Below the pieces are notes generated by a model. The model was given only the letters and a program-made list of their open reading frames with translations, was not told the DNA's origin and did no database searches. Below are positions 8,345 to 16,245 of a stretch of 64,000 nt of DNA, piece after piece. Position 1 is the first letter of the stretch, and each line of letters opens with the position of its first letter. The translations under genes and the position numbers were made by a program. Origin of the DNA: 40CM-4-69-5 sp036556905 (GTDB lineage Bacteria; Methylomirabilota; Methylomirabilia; Rokubacteriales; CSP1-6); the NCBI GenBank assembly GCA_036556905.1, contig DATBIM010000053.1, positions 73,335 to 137,334 on the forward strand, written 5' to 3'.

Positions 8345-9403
8345 TTAGGGCTGAAGGCTGGTGAGCCGGATCTCTGCCAGCACGGCGTCGGGCACACGCA
8401 AGAACGACGCCACCACGGCGGGATCGAAGTGACTGCCGGCACAGCGGCGGATTTCCGCCTTGGCGGCCTCGAAGGAGATCGCCCGGGAGTACGGGCGGTC
8501 GAACGTCATCGCGTCGAAGGCGTCGACCACCATGAAGATGCGGGCCCCCAGGGGGATGGCCGCGCCCTTGAGCCCCTGTGGATACCCGGTGCCGTCCCAG
8601 CGCTCGTGGTGGCAGTACACGATGGGGACCGCGCCCTTGAGAAACGGGATGTTCTCGATGAGGCGTTTGCCGATCTCGGGATGCCGGCGCATGATCGCCC
8701 ACTCCTCGGAGCTCAGCGAGCCGGGCTTGAGGAGGATGTTGTCGGGGATGCCGATCTTGCCGATGTCGTGCAGGAGCACCCCGTGGGCCAGATCGACGAG
8801 CTCCTCCTCCATCAGCCCGTGCATCCGCGCGGTCGCCAGCGCGTACCCGTGCACCCGCCGCGAGTGCGCCTCGGTGCCGACGTCACGGGAGTCCAGCGCC
8901 GCCCCCAGCGTTTCCAGCGTCGCCCGGTAGGTCTCCTGGAGCTGCCGATAGGCCAATTGGAGGCTGCGGGTGGCCTCCTCCACGCGGTGCTCGAGCCGCG
9001 TCTGGTACTCGCGACGCTCGACGAGCAGCTGGCGGCGCTCCAGCGCCCGCTCGGCGGCGATGAGCAGCTCGTCCACGTTGACCGGCTTCATGATGAAGTC
9101 GTCGGCGCCCAGGCGGAGGCTGTCGATGGCGGTCTTCACGTCGGGGGCGCCGGTCAGGACCACGACAGCCGCGTCGGCATCCAGCTCGCGGATCGCGCTG
9201 AGCAGGGCGATGCCGTCGAGCCCGGGCATCCGTAGATCCGTCACCGTGAGGGGCGGCCGCGAGACCCGGAAGATGGCCGCGCCCTCGTGGCCATTACTGG
9301 CCGGCAGGCAGTCATACCCGGCCGACAGGAAGATCTGCTGGAGCATCTCACGCACGTGGGCGTCGTCGTCTACGACGAGGACCTGGGTCCGCTCGGCGCT
9401 CAG
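8345..9403 (-). CDS. Response regulator with HD-GYP c-di-GMP phosphodiesterase domain
   Basis: About 352 aa from a CTG start. REC domain: VLVVDDD at residues 9-15, phospho-acceptor in TVTDLRMPGLDG, Lys in MKPVNVDE. After a coiled linker comes the HD-GYP domain: LLHDIGKIGIPD and the diagnostic YCHHERWDGTGYP. It should hydrolyse cyclic di-GMP when phosphorylated. The first ordinary start (GTG 9355) would delete the first REC strand and acidic pocket. CTG at 9403 restores them, overlaps the upstream stop as CTGA, and has GGAG 8 nt before it. No kinase is adjacent, so the phosphodonor is unknown. Confidence 0.88.
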   Translation of the reverse strand: MSAERTQVLVVDDDAHVREMLQQIFLSAGYDCLPASNGHEGAAIFRVSRPPLTVTDLRMPGLDGIALLSAIRELDADAAVVVLTGAPDVKTAIDSLRLGADDFIMKPVNVDELLIAAERALERRQLLVERREYQTRLEHRVEEATRSLQLAYRQLQETYRATLETLGAALDSRDVGTEAHSRRVHGYALATARMHGLMEEELVDLAHGVLLHDIGKIGIPDNILLKPGSLSSEEWAIMRRHPEIGKRLIENIPFLKGAVPIVYCHHERWDGTGYPQGLKGAAIPLGARIFMVVDAFDAMTFDRPYSRAISFEAAKAEIRRCAGSHFDPAVVASFLRVPDAVLAEIRLTSLQP

Positions 9404-10356
9404 AGGATCTTCTCCGGCGAATCCGTCGTCGCCACTTGATTCTTTCCTCCCCGCTTGGCCGAGTAGAGCGCCTCGTCGGCGGCTCGCACCAGCTCCTCGG
9501 CGGTGGCCGCGTCGTCGTCGGGCAGGCTGGCCAGCCCGAAACTGGCCGTGATGGGCTTGCCGTGGCTGAAGGGGTGGGTGGAGATCACCTGGCGGATGCG
9601 GTCGGCGTAGAGACGAGCGCCGGCCCGCGACGTCTCCACGAGGAGGACGACGAACTCGTCGCCCCCGTAGCGGGCCACCACGTTGATGCCGCGGGAATGC
9701 TTGACGAGGATCTGGGCCACGTCGCGCAGGGACTCATCGCCCACCGCGTGCCCGAGCTCGTCGTTGACGGCCTTGAAGCCGTCCAGGTCCATCAGGACCA
9801 CCGACACCGGATGGTTGAATCGCCGGTGCCGCTGCATCTCCTCCTCCAGGCGGATAGAGAAGAACCGGCGATTGTAGAGACCGGTCACCTCGTCCTTGAA
9901 GGACGTCTCCTTGAGGCGGGTGTTGGTATTCTCCAGCTCCTTGTAGGCGGCGTCGAGGCGAGAGGCGAAGCTGTTGATCTCGGCGGCCTGCTGCTCGATC
10001 GTCTCCAGCATCCGGCCGATGGTGTGCATGAGCGTGCCGGCCTCATCACGGCGCTGGACCAGATCGCCCAGGCGTTCCTCCTCCCCGAGCATTCGGGCCA
10101 GGCGCGCCACGGTGCGGCCCATGTCCCACAGCATGTAGCCGCCGGCGAAGATGGCCAACACGGTGAAGAGGAAGAGCCCCAGGAGCCCGAAGAAGCCGGC
10201 GCTGTCGAGCGGGCTCAGGTGGGGAAGCACGAAGCGGTGGGTGACGTAGCCGAGCACCAGCAGCGGGATGACCGCGGAGAGGCCGAGGGCGAGAAAGACC
10301 CTGTGACTGAGCCGCTGGCCTGCTTCCGTCACGCTGGATGCGGGTTTAGACGGCAT
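9400..10356 (-). CDS. Membrane-bound diguanylate cyclase (GGDEF)
   Basis: 318 aa. Two hydrophobic segments (VFLALGLSAVIPLLVLGYV near residue 20 and FGLLGLFLFTVLAIFAGGYM near 55) bracket a short extracytoplasmic loop. A HAMP-like linker and coiled coil (EQQAAEINSFASRLDAAYKE) follow, then a GGDEF domain with DEVTGLYNRRFF, DLDGFKAVND and the intact YGGDEF active site. The product is cyclic di-GMP. No clear RxxD inhibitory site precedes the GGDEF. It is coupled to the phosphodiesterase gene downstream, so the pair sets opposing activities. AATAAT lies 6 nt before the ATG. Confidence 0.9.
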   Translation of the reverse strand: MPSKPASSVTEAGQRLSHRVFLALGLSAVIPLLVLGYVTHRFVLPHLSPLDSAGFFGLLGLFLFTVLAIFAGGYMLWDMGRTVARLARMLGEEERLGDLVQRRDEAGTLMHTIGRMLETIEQQAAEINSFASRLDAAYKELENTNTRLKETSFKDEVTGLYNRRFFSIRLEEEMQRHRRFNHPVSVVLMDLDGFKAVNDELGHAVGDESLRDVAQILVKHSRGINVVARYGGDEFVVLLVETSRAGARLYADRIRQVISTHPFSHGKPITASFGLASLPDDDAATAEELVRAADEALYSAKRGGKNQVATTDSPEKIL

Positions 10357-10362
10357 ATCGGC

Positions 10363-10368
10363 ATTATT
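10363..10368 (-). promoter_or_regulatory. -10 element before the diguanylate cyclase gene
   Basis: On the minus strand AATAAT (10368-10363) lies 6 nt before the ATG at 10356, leaving no space for a ribosome binding site. It matches five of six positions of TATAAT and would give a leaderless mRNA. It is weaker than the other examples because the first base is A. Confidence 0.4.
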
Positions 10369-10497
10369 TCGGGAGCCGCCGCACCGTGTCAACGTCCCCG
10401 GCTCGGGGAGCCCAACCCCCCGGAAAGACTCGACAAGGCCCCCGGCGCCCTCCGGTTGCGCCGGGCCACGGGTCAGTGTCAGAATCGCCTTCGAACG

Positions 10498-10734
10498 ATG
10501 CTCGTCACCCCTGACAAGAAGCTCGACTGCATCGGGCTGTTCTGTCCGATGCCCGTGCTCAAGGTTCGCGAGGCGGTCACGGCCATGGCCGTGGGCCAGG
10601 TGCTCGAGATGCTCGCCGATGACCCCGCCTCCGAGGCGGACCTCAAGAGCTGGTCCGCCCGCACGGGTCACCAGCTCATGGCGGTGGACAAAGATGGGCC
10701 CGTCTTCCGCTTTCTCGTCCGAAAGACCAGGTAG
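10498..10734 (+). CDS. tusA: TusA-family sulfur carrier protein
   Basis: 78 aa. The signature LDCIGLFCPMPVLKVREAV carries the CPxP motif with the sulfur-accepting Cys (residue 16), followed by VGQVLEMLADDPASEADL, typical of the SirA/TusA fold. TusA proteins relay persulfide sulfur from a cysteine desulfurase to tRNA thiolation, molybdenum cofactor enzymes or sulfur oxidation. The next gene, overlapping by 41 bp, is desulfurase-like, which fits a donor-acceptor pair, although that protein has lost its PLP lysine. The symbol marks the family; it may not be the tRNA-thiolation TusA itself. Confidence 0.85.
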   Translation: MLVTPDKKLDCIGLFCPMPVLKVREAVTAMAVGQVLEMLADDPASEADLKSWSARTGHQLMAVDKDGPVFRFLVRKTR

Positions 10735-11893
10735 CGGCGGCGCCGTCACTCGGGTCTACCTGGACTACGGCGGCTTCACGCCCGTCGATCCGCGAGTGGT
10801 TGCCGTCATGCGGCCCTTCCTGGAAGGGGGGGCCGGCAATCCGGCGGCGCCGCATTCGCTGGGCCTGGAGGCGCGGGCCTCGTTGGACGGCGCCCGGGCC
10901 AAGCTGGCCCGCCTCTTCGGTGGCGCGTCGGCCGGTGTGATCTTCACCGCCAGCGCCACCGAGGCGAACAATCTGGCCGTCAAGGGCATCGCCCAGCGTG
11001 GGCCGGCGCGGCACGTCGTCACCTCGGCCGTCGAGCACGTCTCCGTCCTGAACTGCTGCCGGGATCTCGAGAAGCACGGCTACCCCGTGACCTACGTCGG
11101 CGTGGACGCCGAGGGTCGGGTCGACCCCGCTGCCGTCGACCGGGCCCTGCGGCCCGAAACGGCGCTGGTCTCGATCATGGCCGCCAACGGAGAGATCGGC
11201 GCCGTGCAGCCGTTGCGCGAGATCGGCCGGCTTACGCGGAACCGCGGCGTGCCTTTTCATGTCGACGCCGTTCACGCGGCCGGCCGGCTGCCGCTTTCCG
11301 TCGAGGAGTGTGGCATCGACCTGCTCACGCTCTCCTCCAACGATCTCTACGGGCCACCGGGCGCCGGCGCGCTGTGGGTACGGCCGGAGGTGAAGCTGAC
11401 CCCGCTCATCCTCGGCGGCGGCCAGGAGCGGGGCTACCGCGCGGGGACGGAGAACCTGCCGGCCATCGTGGGCATGGGCGTGGCCGCCGAGCTGGCCCGG
11501 ATCGAGCGCGCCGGTGAGGCGGGCCGGCTGGCCGGCTTGCGCGACCGCCTCCTCGAGGGTCTGCTGAACCGCGTGGCGGGCGCTCGCCTCACCGGACCAC
11601 GCGGCCAGGCGCGCCTGCCCCACCACGCCAGCATCGTCGTCACCGGTGTCAAGGCCGAGGCGTTGCTCCTCGAGCTCGATCTCCGCGGAGTGGCGGTCTC
11701 CTCGGGCTCGGCCTGCACGACGATGACCGGCGAGCCCTCTCACGTGCTGCGGGCCATTGGCTGCGACCGCGAGGCCGCCGAAGGCTCGCTCTGCTTCACG
11801 CTGGGGCGGTGGACCACGGCGGCCGAGGTCGACTTCACGGTGGACATCCTGCCGGGCATCGTCGAGCGCCTGCGTCTTCTGGCCCCCGGATAG
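10694..11893 (+). CDS. Cysteine-desulfurase-like class V aminotransferase lacking the PLP lysine
   Basis: About 399 aa. Overall it is a good NifS/IscS homologue: VYLDYGGFTPVDPRV, ASATEANNLAVKG, SAVEHVSVLN (catalytic His), HVDAVHAAGRLP, and SSGSACTT with the persulfide Cys. At the PLP-lysine site, where IscS has SAHKxYGPKG, this protein reads SSNDLYGPPG, so His and Lys are replaced by Asn and Asp. The PLP Schiff base cannot form there in the usual way. It may be a sulfur carrier or scaffold, a PLP-independent enzyme, or inactive. The frame is intact, so it is not an obvious pseudogene. ATG 10694 is the nearest standard start, but the family usually begins close to VYLDY, so the true start is uncertain. 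Confidence 0.85.
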   Translation: MGPSSAFSSERPGSGGAVTRVYLDYGGFTPVDPRVVAVMRPFLEGGAGNPAAPHSLGLEARASLDGARAKLARLFGGASAGVIFTASATEANNLAVKGIAQRGPARHVVTSAVEHVSVLNCCRDLEKHGYPVTYVGVDAEGRVDPAAVDRALRPETALVSIMAANGEIGAVQPLREIGRLTRNRGVPFHVDAVHAAGRLPLSVEECGIDLLTLSSNDLYGPPGAGALWVRPEVKLTPLILGGGQERGYRAGTENLPAIVGMGVAAELARIERAGEAGRLAGLRDRLLEGLLNRVAGARLTGPRGQARLPHHASIVVTGVKAEALLLELDLRGVAVSSGSACTTMTGEPSHVLRAIGCDREAAEGSLCFTLGRWTTAAEVDFTVDILPGIVERLRLLAPG

Positions 11894-11895
11894 CG

Positions 11896-12087
11896 ATGCC
11901 CCTGCAGCGCTCGCGCCGCCACCGCATGATTGCCGGCGTGTGCGGAGGCCTGGCCGAATGGCTCGGCTGGGATCCCACGGTTGTGCGGGTCCTCTACGTG
12001 CTGGTCTCGGTGCTCTCGGCGGCCTTCCCGGGCATCCTCGTGTACCTGCTGCTCTGGATCGTCATGCCCCGGGCCCCCGCGACGTGA
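11896..12087 (+). CDS. PspC-domain small membrane protein
   Basis: 63 aa, essentially one PspC domain: RMIAGVCGGLAEWLGWDPTVVRVLYVL, then a transmembrane segment (SAAFPGILVYLLLWIVMP). Stand-alone PspC proteins of this size are common and of unknown role; in enterobacteria PspC takes part in the phage-shock response. ATG 11896 comes 2 nt after the desulfurase-like stop. The stop overlaps the following GTG as GTGA, so it lies in the tusA operon. Confidence 0.85.
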   Translation: MPLQRSRRHRMIAGVCGGLAEWLGWDPTVVRVLYVLVSVLSAAFPGILVYLLLWIVMPRAPAT

Positions 12088-12773
12088 GACTGCTGTTGTT
12101 CGATGTGGACGGCACGCTGATCACCGCCAGGGGCGCGGGCCGTGAGGCCCTGGGCCGGGCGCTCCGGGCGGTGTACGGTACCGCTGGCTCCATCGACGGC
12201 TACGACTTCCGGGGCAAGACGGATCCTCAGATCGTGCACGATCTCATGCGGGGCGCCGGGCTCGAGGAGCACATCGTGCGCGCGGGCCTGCTCCGCGTGT
12301 TCGATGCGTACGTCACCGAGCTGGAGGCGCTCGTCCTGAACGGGGCGCGCGTGCAGCTCCTGCCGGGCGTGGGCGATGTCGTGCGGGAGCTGGGCCGCCA
12401 GCCCGACACCCTCGTGGGGCTGCTCACGGGCAACATCGAGCGGGGCGCCCAGACCAAGCTGCGCCCGACCGGGCTGCTGCCCTTCTTCCGTCTGGGGGCC
12501 TATGGCTCCGACGACGCGGATCGCCGCCGGCTGCCCGCCGTCGCCTGCGCGAGAGCCGAGACGCTCACGGGGCGGACGATCACCTTCGATCGCGTGACGA
12601 TCATCGGCGACACCCCGCTCGACGTGGAGTGTGCCCGGGCCTGTGGCGGGCGTGCCGTGGCCGTGGCCACCGGTCAGCATCCTGCCGAGGAGCTGGCGGC
12701 GTGCGGTCCCGATCTCCTGTTCCCGGACTTCACCGACGTGGCGGCCGTGCTCCGCGCGCTCGGCGGCCCATGA
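12084..12773 (+). CDS. HAD-superfamily hydrolase, phosphoglycolate-phosphatase-like
   Basis: 229 aa. Motif I is LLLFDVDGTLI (nucleophile Asp 7), motif II LLTGN, a Lys follows in RGAQTKLRPTGL, and motif IV is TIIGDTPLDVECARA. A helical cap lies between motifs I and II, as in the Gph/beta-phosphoglucomutase group. It should dephosphorylate a small phosphate ester; the substrate is not predictable. GTG 12084 overlaps the PspC stop, and its own stop overlaps the next ATG (ATGA). Confidence 0.87.
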   Translation: MRLLLFDVDGTLITARGAGREALGRALRAVYGTAGSIDGYDFRGKTDPQIVHDLMRGAGLEEHIVRAGLLRVFDAYVTELEALVLNGARVQLLPGVGDVVRELGRQPDTLVGLLTGNIERGAQTKLRPTGLLPFFRLGAYGSDDADRRRLPAVACARAETLTGRTITFDRVTIIGDTPLDVECARACGGRAVAVATGQHPAEELAACGPDLLFPDFTDVAAVLRALGGP

Positions 12774-13219
12774 CTGTTGTGGCCGTCTGGCTGCACGTGC
12801 TGGGGGTGGTGGTCTGGATGGGTGGGCTCGTGTACCAGGCCCATGCGCTGGCGCCGATGGCGCGTCGTGAGGGCGCGGCGAGCTTCGCCGCGGCCGCGGC
12901 CCGTGGCCGTCCGGCGGCTTGGGCGGCCCTGGGATTGACTGTGCTGACAGGACTTTACAATGTCACGCGTTTGGGGCCACTCGAACGGGTGATGGAGAGC
13001 GGGGCGGCACTGGTCCTGGCCGGCAAGTTCGGACTCGTGCTCGTCATCGTCCTGCTCGCCGGGCAACGTGACTTCGCGCACCTGCCCCGGTTGCGCCGGG
13101 CCCTCGCGGCGGGCAGTGATCCGGGGCCGGCGCTGACGGCCATCAGCTGGCTCGACCGGATCGCCATCCTGCTTGGCGTGATCGTGATCTACCTGGGGTT
13201 GGCGATCTCCCGAAGCTGA
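12770..13219 (+). CDS. CopD-like four-helix membrane protein
   Basis: 149 aa with about four hydrophobic segments: VAVWLHVLGVVVWMGGLVYQ (residues 4-23), AAWALGLTVLTGLY-like, ALVLAGKFGLVLVIVLLAG and RIAILLGVIVIYLGLAI. The WLHVLGVVVWMGG motif with His in the first helix, plus Lys in the third, is like the CopD/DUF2269-type copper-resistance and heme-associated membrane proteins. Function is not established. It is the last gene of the tusA operon and faces the minus-strand F420 block 3 bp away. Confidence 0.7.
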   Translation: MTVVAVWLHVLGVVVWMGGLVYQAHALAPMARREGAASFAAAAARGRPAAWAALGLTVLTGLYNVTRLGPLERVMESGAALVLAGKFGLVLVIVLLAGQRDFAHLPRLRRALAAGSDPGPALTAISWLDRIAILLGVIVIYLGLAISRS

Positions 13220-13222
13220 TCC

Positions 13223-13867
13223 TCAGAGTCCGGTGATCCGGATTCCGGCGCTCTTTTTCTTATAGCGGCGGTTGATCGTCGCCAGCAGGGCGGTGATCCC
13301 CTCCAGCGGTCCGGCATTCGAGAGCGGCCCGGCGTCGAGCCCCCGCAAGCCCATCGACACGCCCAGGTCCGCCACGGCCTGCTTGGCGGCGGCGTCGTCG
13401 CCGCAGATCAGCAGGTCGCAATCGATCGGTTGCTCGAGATCAGCCAGCTCGTGGGCGGCGATGTGCTGGAAGGCGGCCACCACGCGGGCCCCCGGGAGCA
13501 GGGCGCTGACCTCTTCGGCCGAGGAGCCCGCGGTGGGCGGGGCGAAGAGGCGAGGCCCTTTGAAGGCCAGGGCCACGACGGTGCTGACCACGATCTTCCC
13601 GTGGCAGGCGTCCGCCAGCGGTGGCAGCGTGGCGGCCAGCCCGTCGGCGGGCAGCGCGACCACCACGAGCCCGCCCAGCGCGGCAGCCTCGGCGTTGGTG
13701 TGGCCGACGATGGGCAGCTTGTGCGTGAACTCGCGGAGCTCGAGCGCCTTGGCCTTCGCCCGCTCGGCGTCGCGTGAGCCGATGATGATGCCGTGGCCAG
13801 CCAGCGCCCACCGGGCCGCCAGCCCCGCCCCTTCCTTGCCGGTCCCCCCGAGGATGGCGATGTTCAC
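13223..13867 (-). CDS. npdG: F420-dependent NADP oxidoreductase (NpdG/Fno)
   Basis: 214 aa. The N-terminus is NIAILGGTGKEGAGLAARWALAGH, followed by IIIGSRDAERA, a Rossmann fold whose Ser-Arg pair binds the NADP phosphate. VVVALPADG, STVVALAFKGPR and AAFQHIAAHEL are typical of the family. The enzyme exchanges hydride between reduced F420 and NADP+ in the cytoplasm, linking F420 to the NADPH pool. GTG 13867 lies 2 nt after the cofE stop. It is the last gene of the F420 block, a strong contextual match. Confidence 0.9.
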   Translation of the reverse strand: MNIAILGGTGKEGAGLAARWALAGHGIIIGSRDAERAKAKALELREFTHKLPIVGHTNAEAAALGGLVVVALPADGLAATLPPLADACHGKIVVSTVVALAFKGPRLFAPPTAGSSAEEVSALLPGARVVAAFQHIAAHELADLEQPIDCDLLICGDDAAAKQAVADLGVSMGLRGLDAGPLSNAGPLEGITALLATINRRYKKKSAGIRITGL

Positions 13868-13869
13868 GG

Positions 13870-14619
13870 TCAGCGGAAGAGGTCCCGGGCGGGATCGCGC
13901 AGCAGGGGCTTGGAGCCTTCCTCGCTGGACGCCACGGTCAGACCGCGCACGATGGCGACGGGAACACGGTCCAGCTTGCCCATGACCAGCTCGGCCGCGC
14001 CAGCGATCTCGTCGGCCACGGCCAGGATCGTCGCCTGCAGCTCGCGTCCCGCCTCGTCTCGGCATCCCAGGTAGCTTCGCAGCGGAGCCATCCCGCTCAC
14101 GCCGATGGCCACGTTGGTGAGCCCCTCGCGCCAGGGCCGGCCGAAGGTGTCGGCGACGATGACGCCCACGTCCACGGCGGCCCGCTCGCGAATGGCCTCG
14201 CGCAGGCGACGGGCCGAGCGGTCCGGGTCTTCGGGGAGCAGGGCCACGCAGTCACGTTCCACGTTGGACTGGTCCACCCCCGCGTTGGCGCACACCCAGC
14301 CGTGATGCGTCTCCGCGATGAGCACGCCGCGGTCCATCCGCACGATGCGGCGCGACTCGCGGAAGATGACCTCCACGAGGCGCGGATCGCGGCCGAGCTG
14401 GGCGGCCATCGTGGTGGCGGCCGGCGAGGGATGGACGTCGGCCAGCGCCACCAGACGGCCTTCCGCCTTGGACACGACCTTCTGGCCGACCACGATCAGG
14501 TCTCCCCCCCGCAGCGGCGTGCCCTGATGATCGGCGCACTCCACGATGAGCCGACTGAGATCGTCGCCGGGACGAACTTCCGGGATGCCGGTGACGCCGA
14601 GGACTTCGTACCGGATCAC
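13870..14619 (-). CDS. cofE: Coenzyme F420-0:L-glutamate ligase
   Basis: 249 aa, the length of the stand-alone archaeal-type CofE without the C-terminal nitroreductase-like domain of actinobacterial FbiB. Seen: GDDLSRLIVECAD, DLIVVGQKVVSKAEGR, AETHHGWVCANAGVDQSN, DVGVIVADTFGRPWREG and NVAIGVSGMAPLRSYLG, all family blocks. It adds one or more glutamates to F420-0 using GTP. It lies between cofC and the F420:NADP oxidoreductase. Confidence 0.93.
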   Translation of the reverse strand: MIRYEVLGVTGIPEVRPGDDLSRLIVECADHQGTPLRGGDLIVVGQKVVSKAEGRLVALADVHPSPAATTMAAQLGRDPRLVEVIFRESRRIVRMDRGVLIAETHHGWVCANAGVDQSNVERDCVALLPEDPDRSARRLREAIRERAAVDVGVIVADTFGRPWREGLTNVAIGVSGMAPLRSYLGCRDEAGRELQATILAVADEIAGAAELVMGKLDRVPVAIVRGLTVASSEEGSKPLLRDPARDLFR

Positions 14620-14622
14620 GGG

Positions 14623-15297
14623 TCAGCCCGAGGGCGCCATGACGGCCGCGCGCAGACGCGCATCCAGCCGCCAGCCGGCAACGAGACGGCCACTCTCGGT
14701 TCCGGCGCCTTCGGCGAGCAGGCACCGGAGATCATCGCGGTTATCCACGTCGAGCCCGAGCCCCCGCAGATGCAGGACGCGGGGCGCCAGCCCGTGCTGG
14801 CGGGCGACGTTCAGATGGTTGTCGAACGAGGGCTCACCGAAGACGAGTGGCATGACGTCGGGCGGAATCAGGGCCGCGCCGTTCGTGCCCCGTCCGGAGC
14901 GGGACGGCGTGAACACCACGGTGGGGGCGACCGACTCGGCCGCCTGGACGAGGAGGGCCAGCTCGCTGCTGGTGGTGCAGGGGACGTCACCGGGCACAGT
15001 GAGGAAAAGCCTGGCGCGGCCACGCGCCGCCTGGGCCTGGGCCAGGGCCACCGCGGCGGTGTGTCCATGGCTCGCCGGCTCGCCGAGAACTTCGGCACCG
15101 GCCCGCCGGGCGATGGCGCTGACCTCGGCGTCTCGGGTGACGACCCAGATCGCGTCGAGGCCGACGCCGGCCAGAGCGCCAAGCACGTCGGTCAGCATCG
15201 CTCGGGCCAGCTCCACACGTTCGGCGGGTGTCAGCACCGTGATCAGGCGCTGCTTGGCGGCGGCGAGATCTTTGACGGGCACCGCGGCCACCCTCAT
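14623..15297 (-). CDS. cofC: 2-phospho-L-lactate (or phosphoenolpyruvate) guanylyltransferase
   Basis: 224 aa. The N-terminus VAAVPVKDLAAAKQRL is the nucleotidyltransferase loop of CofC/FbiD, followed by LTVPGDVPCTTSSEL with the metal-binding Asp and GRGTNGAALIPPDV and FGEPSFDNHL. It makes the guanylylated phospholactate or PEP donor used by CofD; which substrate is used cannot be read from the sequence. It overlaps cofD by 4 bp (ATGA-type junction), so the two are translated together. Confidence 0.92.
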   Translation of the reverse strand: MRVAAVPVKDLAAAKQRLITVLTPAERVELARAMLTDVLGALAGVGLDAIWVVTRDAEVSAIARRAGAEVLGEPASHGHTAAVALAQAQAARGRARLFLTVPGDVPCTTSSELALLVQAAESVAPTVVFTPSRSGRGTNGAALIPPDVMPLVFGEPSFDNHLNVARQHGLAPRVLHLRGLGLDVDNRDDLRCLLAEGAGTESGRLVAGWRLDARLRAAVMAPSG

Positions 15298-16241
15298 ACC
15301 CCGGGGGCCTCCAGCACCCGGCGAGCCAGCGCCACTTCACGCTCGTGATCAGGCATCAGGATCTCGGTGAGGACCGGGGTGACACCCTGCGCGAGGAGGC
15401 CGGGGACGCAGGCCCGGTCGCCGGAATCGATCAGCAGCACGCCCAGCCAGGGCGCGTAGGCCTGGGCCACGCCCACCGGCGACACCGGCATGCCCCGCAC
15501 GCGCATCAACTGAGCGGCCGGCCCACTCACCGCAGTGCCGCTGACGATCGGGCTCACGCCCACGATCGGCGCCCGGGCCGCCGTCAGCGCCGCCGGTATC
15601 CCGGGGACCGCGAGCACCGGGCCGATCGACGTCACCGGGTTCGATGGACAGATCACGATCAGCTCCGCCTCGGCGATCGCCTCCACGACGCCAGGTGCCG
15701 GCCGGGCCCGGGGCGCCCCCGCGTAGGCGACCTCGAGAACCTCTACGAGCGCTTTCTCACGCACGAAGTATTCCTGAAACGTGAGCCAGTCGTCTCCGGC
15801 GGCCGTGGCCCCCGCGACCCGGATTCGCGTCCGCACGGGATCGTCGCTCATGGGCAGGACGCGGGCGTCGACGCCGAGGCTCCGGGCGATGTCGGCGGTC
15901 ACTATCGAGAGTGGCGCCCCCGCCCCCAGCGCCGCGGTCCGGGCGAGATGGGTGGCCAGATCCCGGTCGCCGAGATTGAACCACGTCTCGGCTCCCAGCT
16001 CGGCCATGGCGCCCAGGCAGCGGAACGTGTCGCCGGCCAGCCCCCACCCGCGCGCCGTGTCGAGCCGTCCGGCCAGAGCGTACGTGATGGTATCCAGGTC
16101 CGGTGAGACGTACAGGCCCCAGATCTCGGCGTCGTCGCCGGTGTTGCCGATCACCGTCAGATCGCGCGGCGCCAGGCACGCGGCCAGCCCGCGCAGGAGC
16201 TTGACCGCGCCGGTGCCACCGGCGATCGCCGTCACCTTCAC
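15294..16241 (-). CDS. cofD: 2-phospho-L-lactate transferase
   Basis: 315 aa. AIAGGTGAVKLLRGLA and VIGNTGDDAEIWGLYVSPDLDT are the glycine loop and Asp motif of CofD/FbiA. RDLATHLARTAAL, YFVREKALVEV and CPSNPVTSIGPVLAVPGI complete the family profile. It joins the guanylylated donor to FO, giving F420-0 or its dehydro form. The GTG start lies 4 nt after the stop of the preceding unknown gene. This is the true F420-pathway CofD, not the GAK-associated CofD-like protein. Confidence 0.94.
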   Translation of the reverse strand: MKVTAIAGGTGAVKLLRGLAACLAPRDLTVIGNTGDDAEIWGLYVSPDLDTITYALAGRLDTARGWGLAGDTFRCLGAMAELGAETWFNLGDRDLATHLARTAALGAGAPLSIVTADIARSLGVDARVLPMSDDPVRTRIRVAGATAAGDDWLTFQEYFVREKALVEVLEVAYAGAPRARPAPGVVEAIAEAELIVICPSNPVTSIGPVLAVPGIPAALTAARAPIVGVSPIVSGTAVSGPAAQLMRVRGMPVSPVGVAQAYAPWLGVLLIDSGDRACVPGLLAQGVTPVLTEILMPDHEREVALARRVLEAPGV

Positions 16242-16245
16242 CGGG

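Noticed and set aside
15294..16241. CofD as the CofD-like member of the GAK system
   Set aside because: It sits in a complete F420 pathway operon with cofC and cofE and matches the true transferase, 32 kb from the GAK locus.
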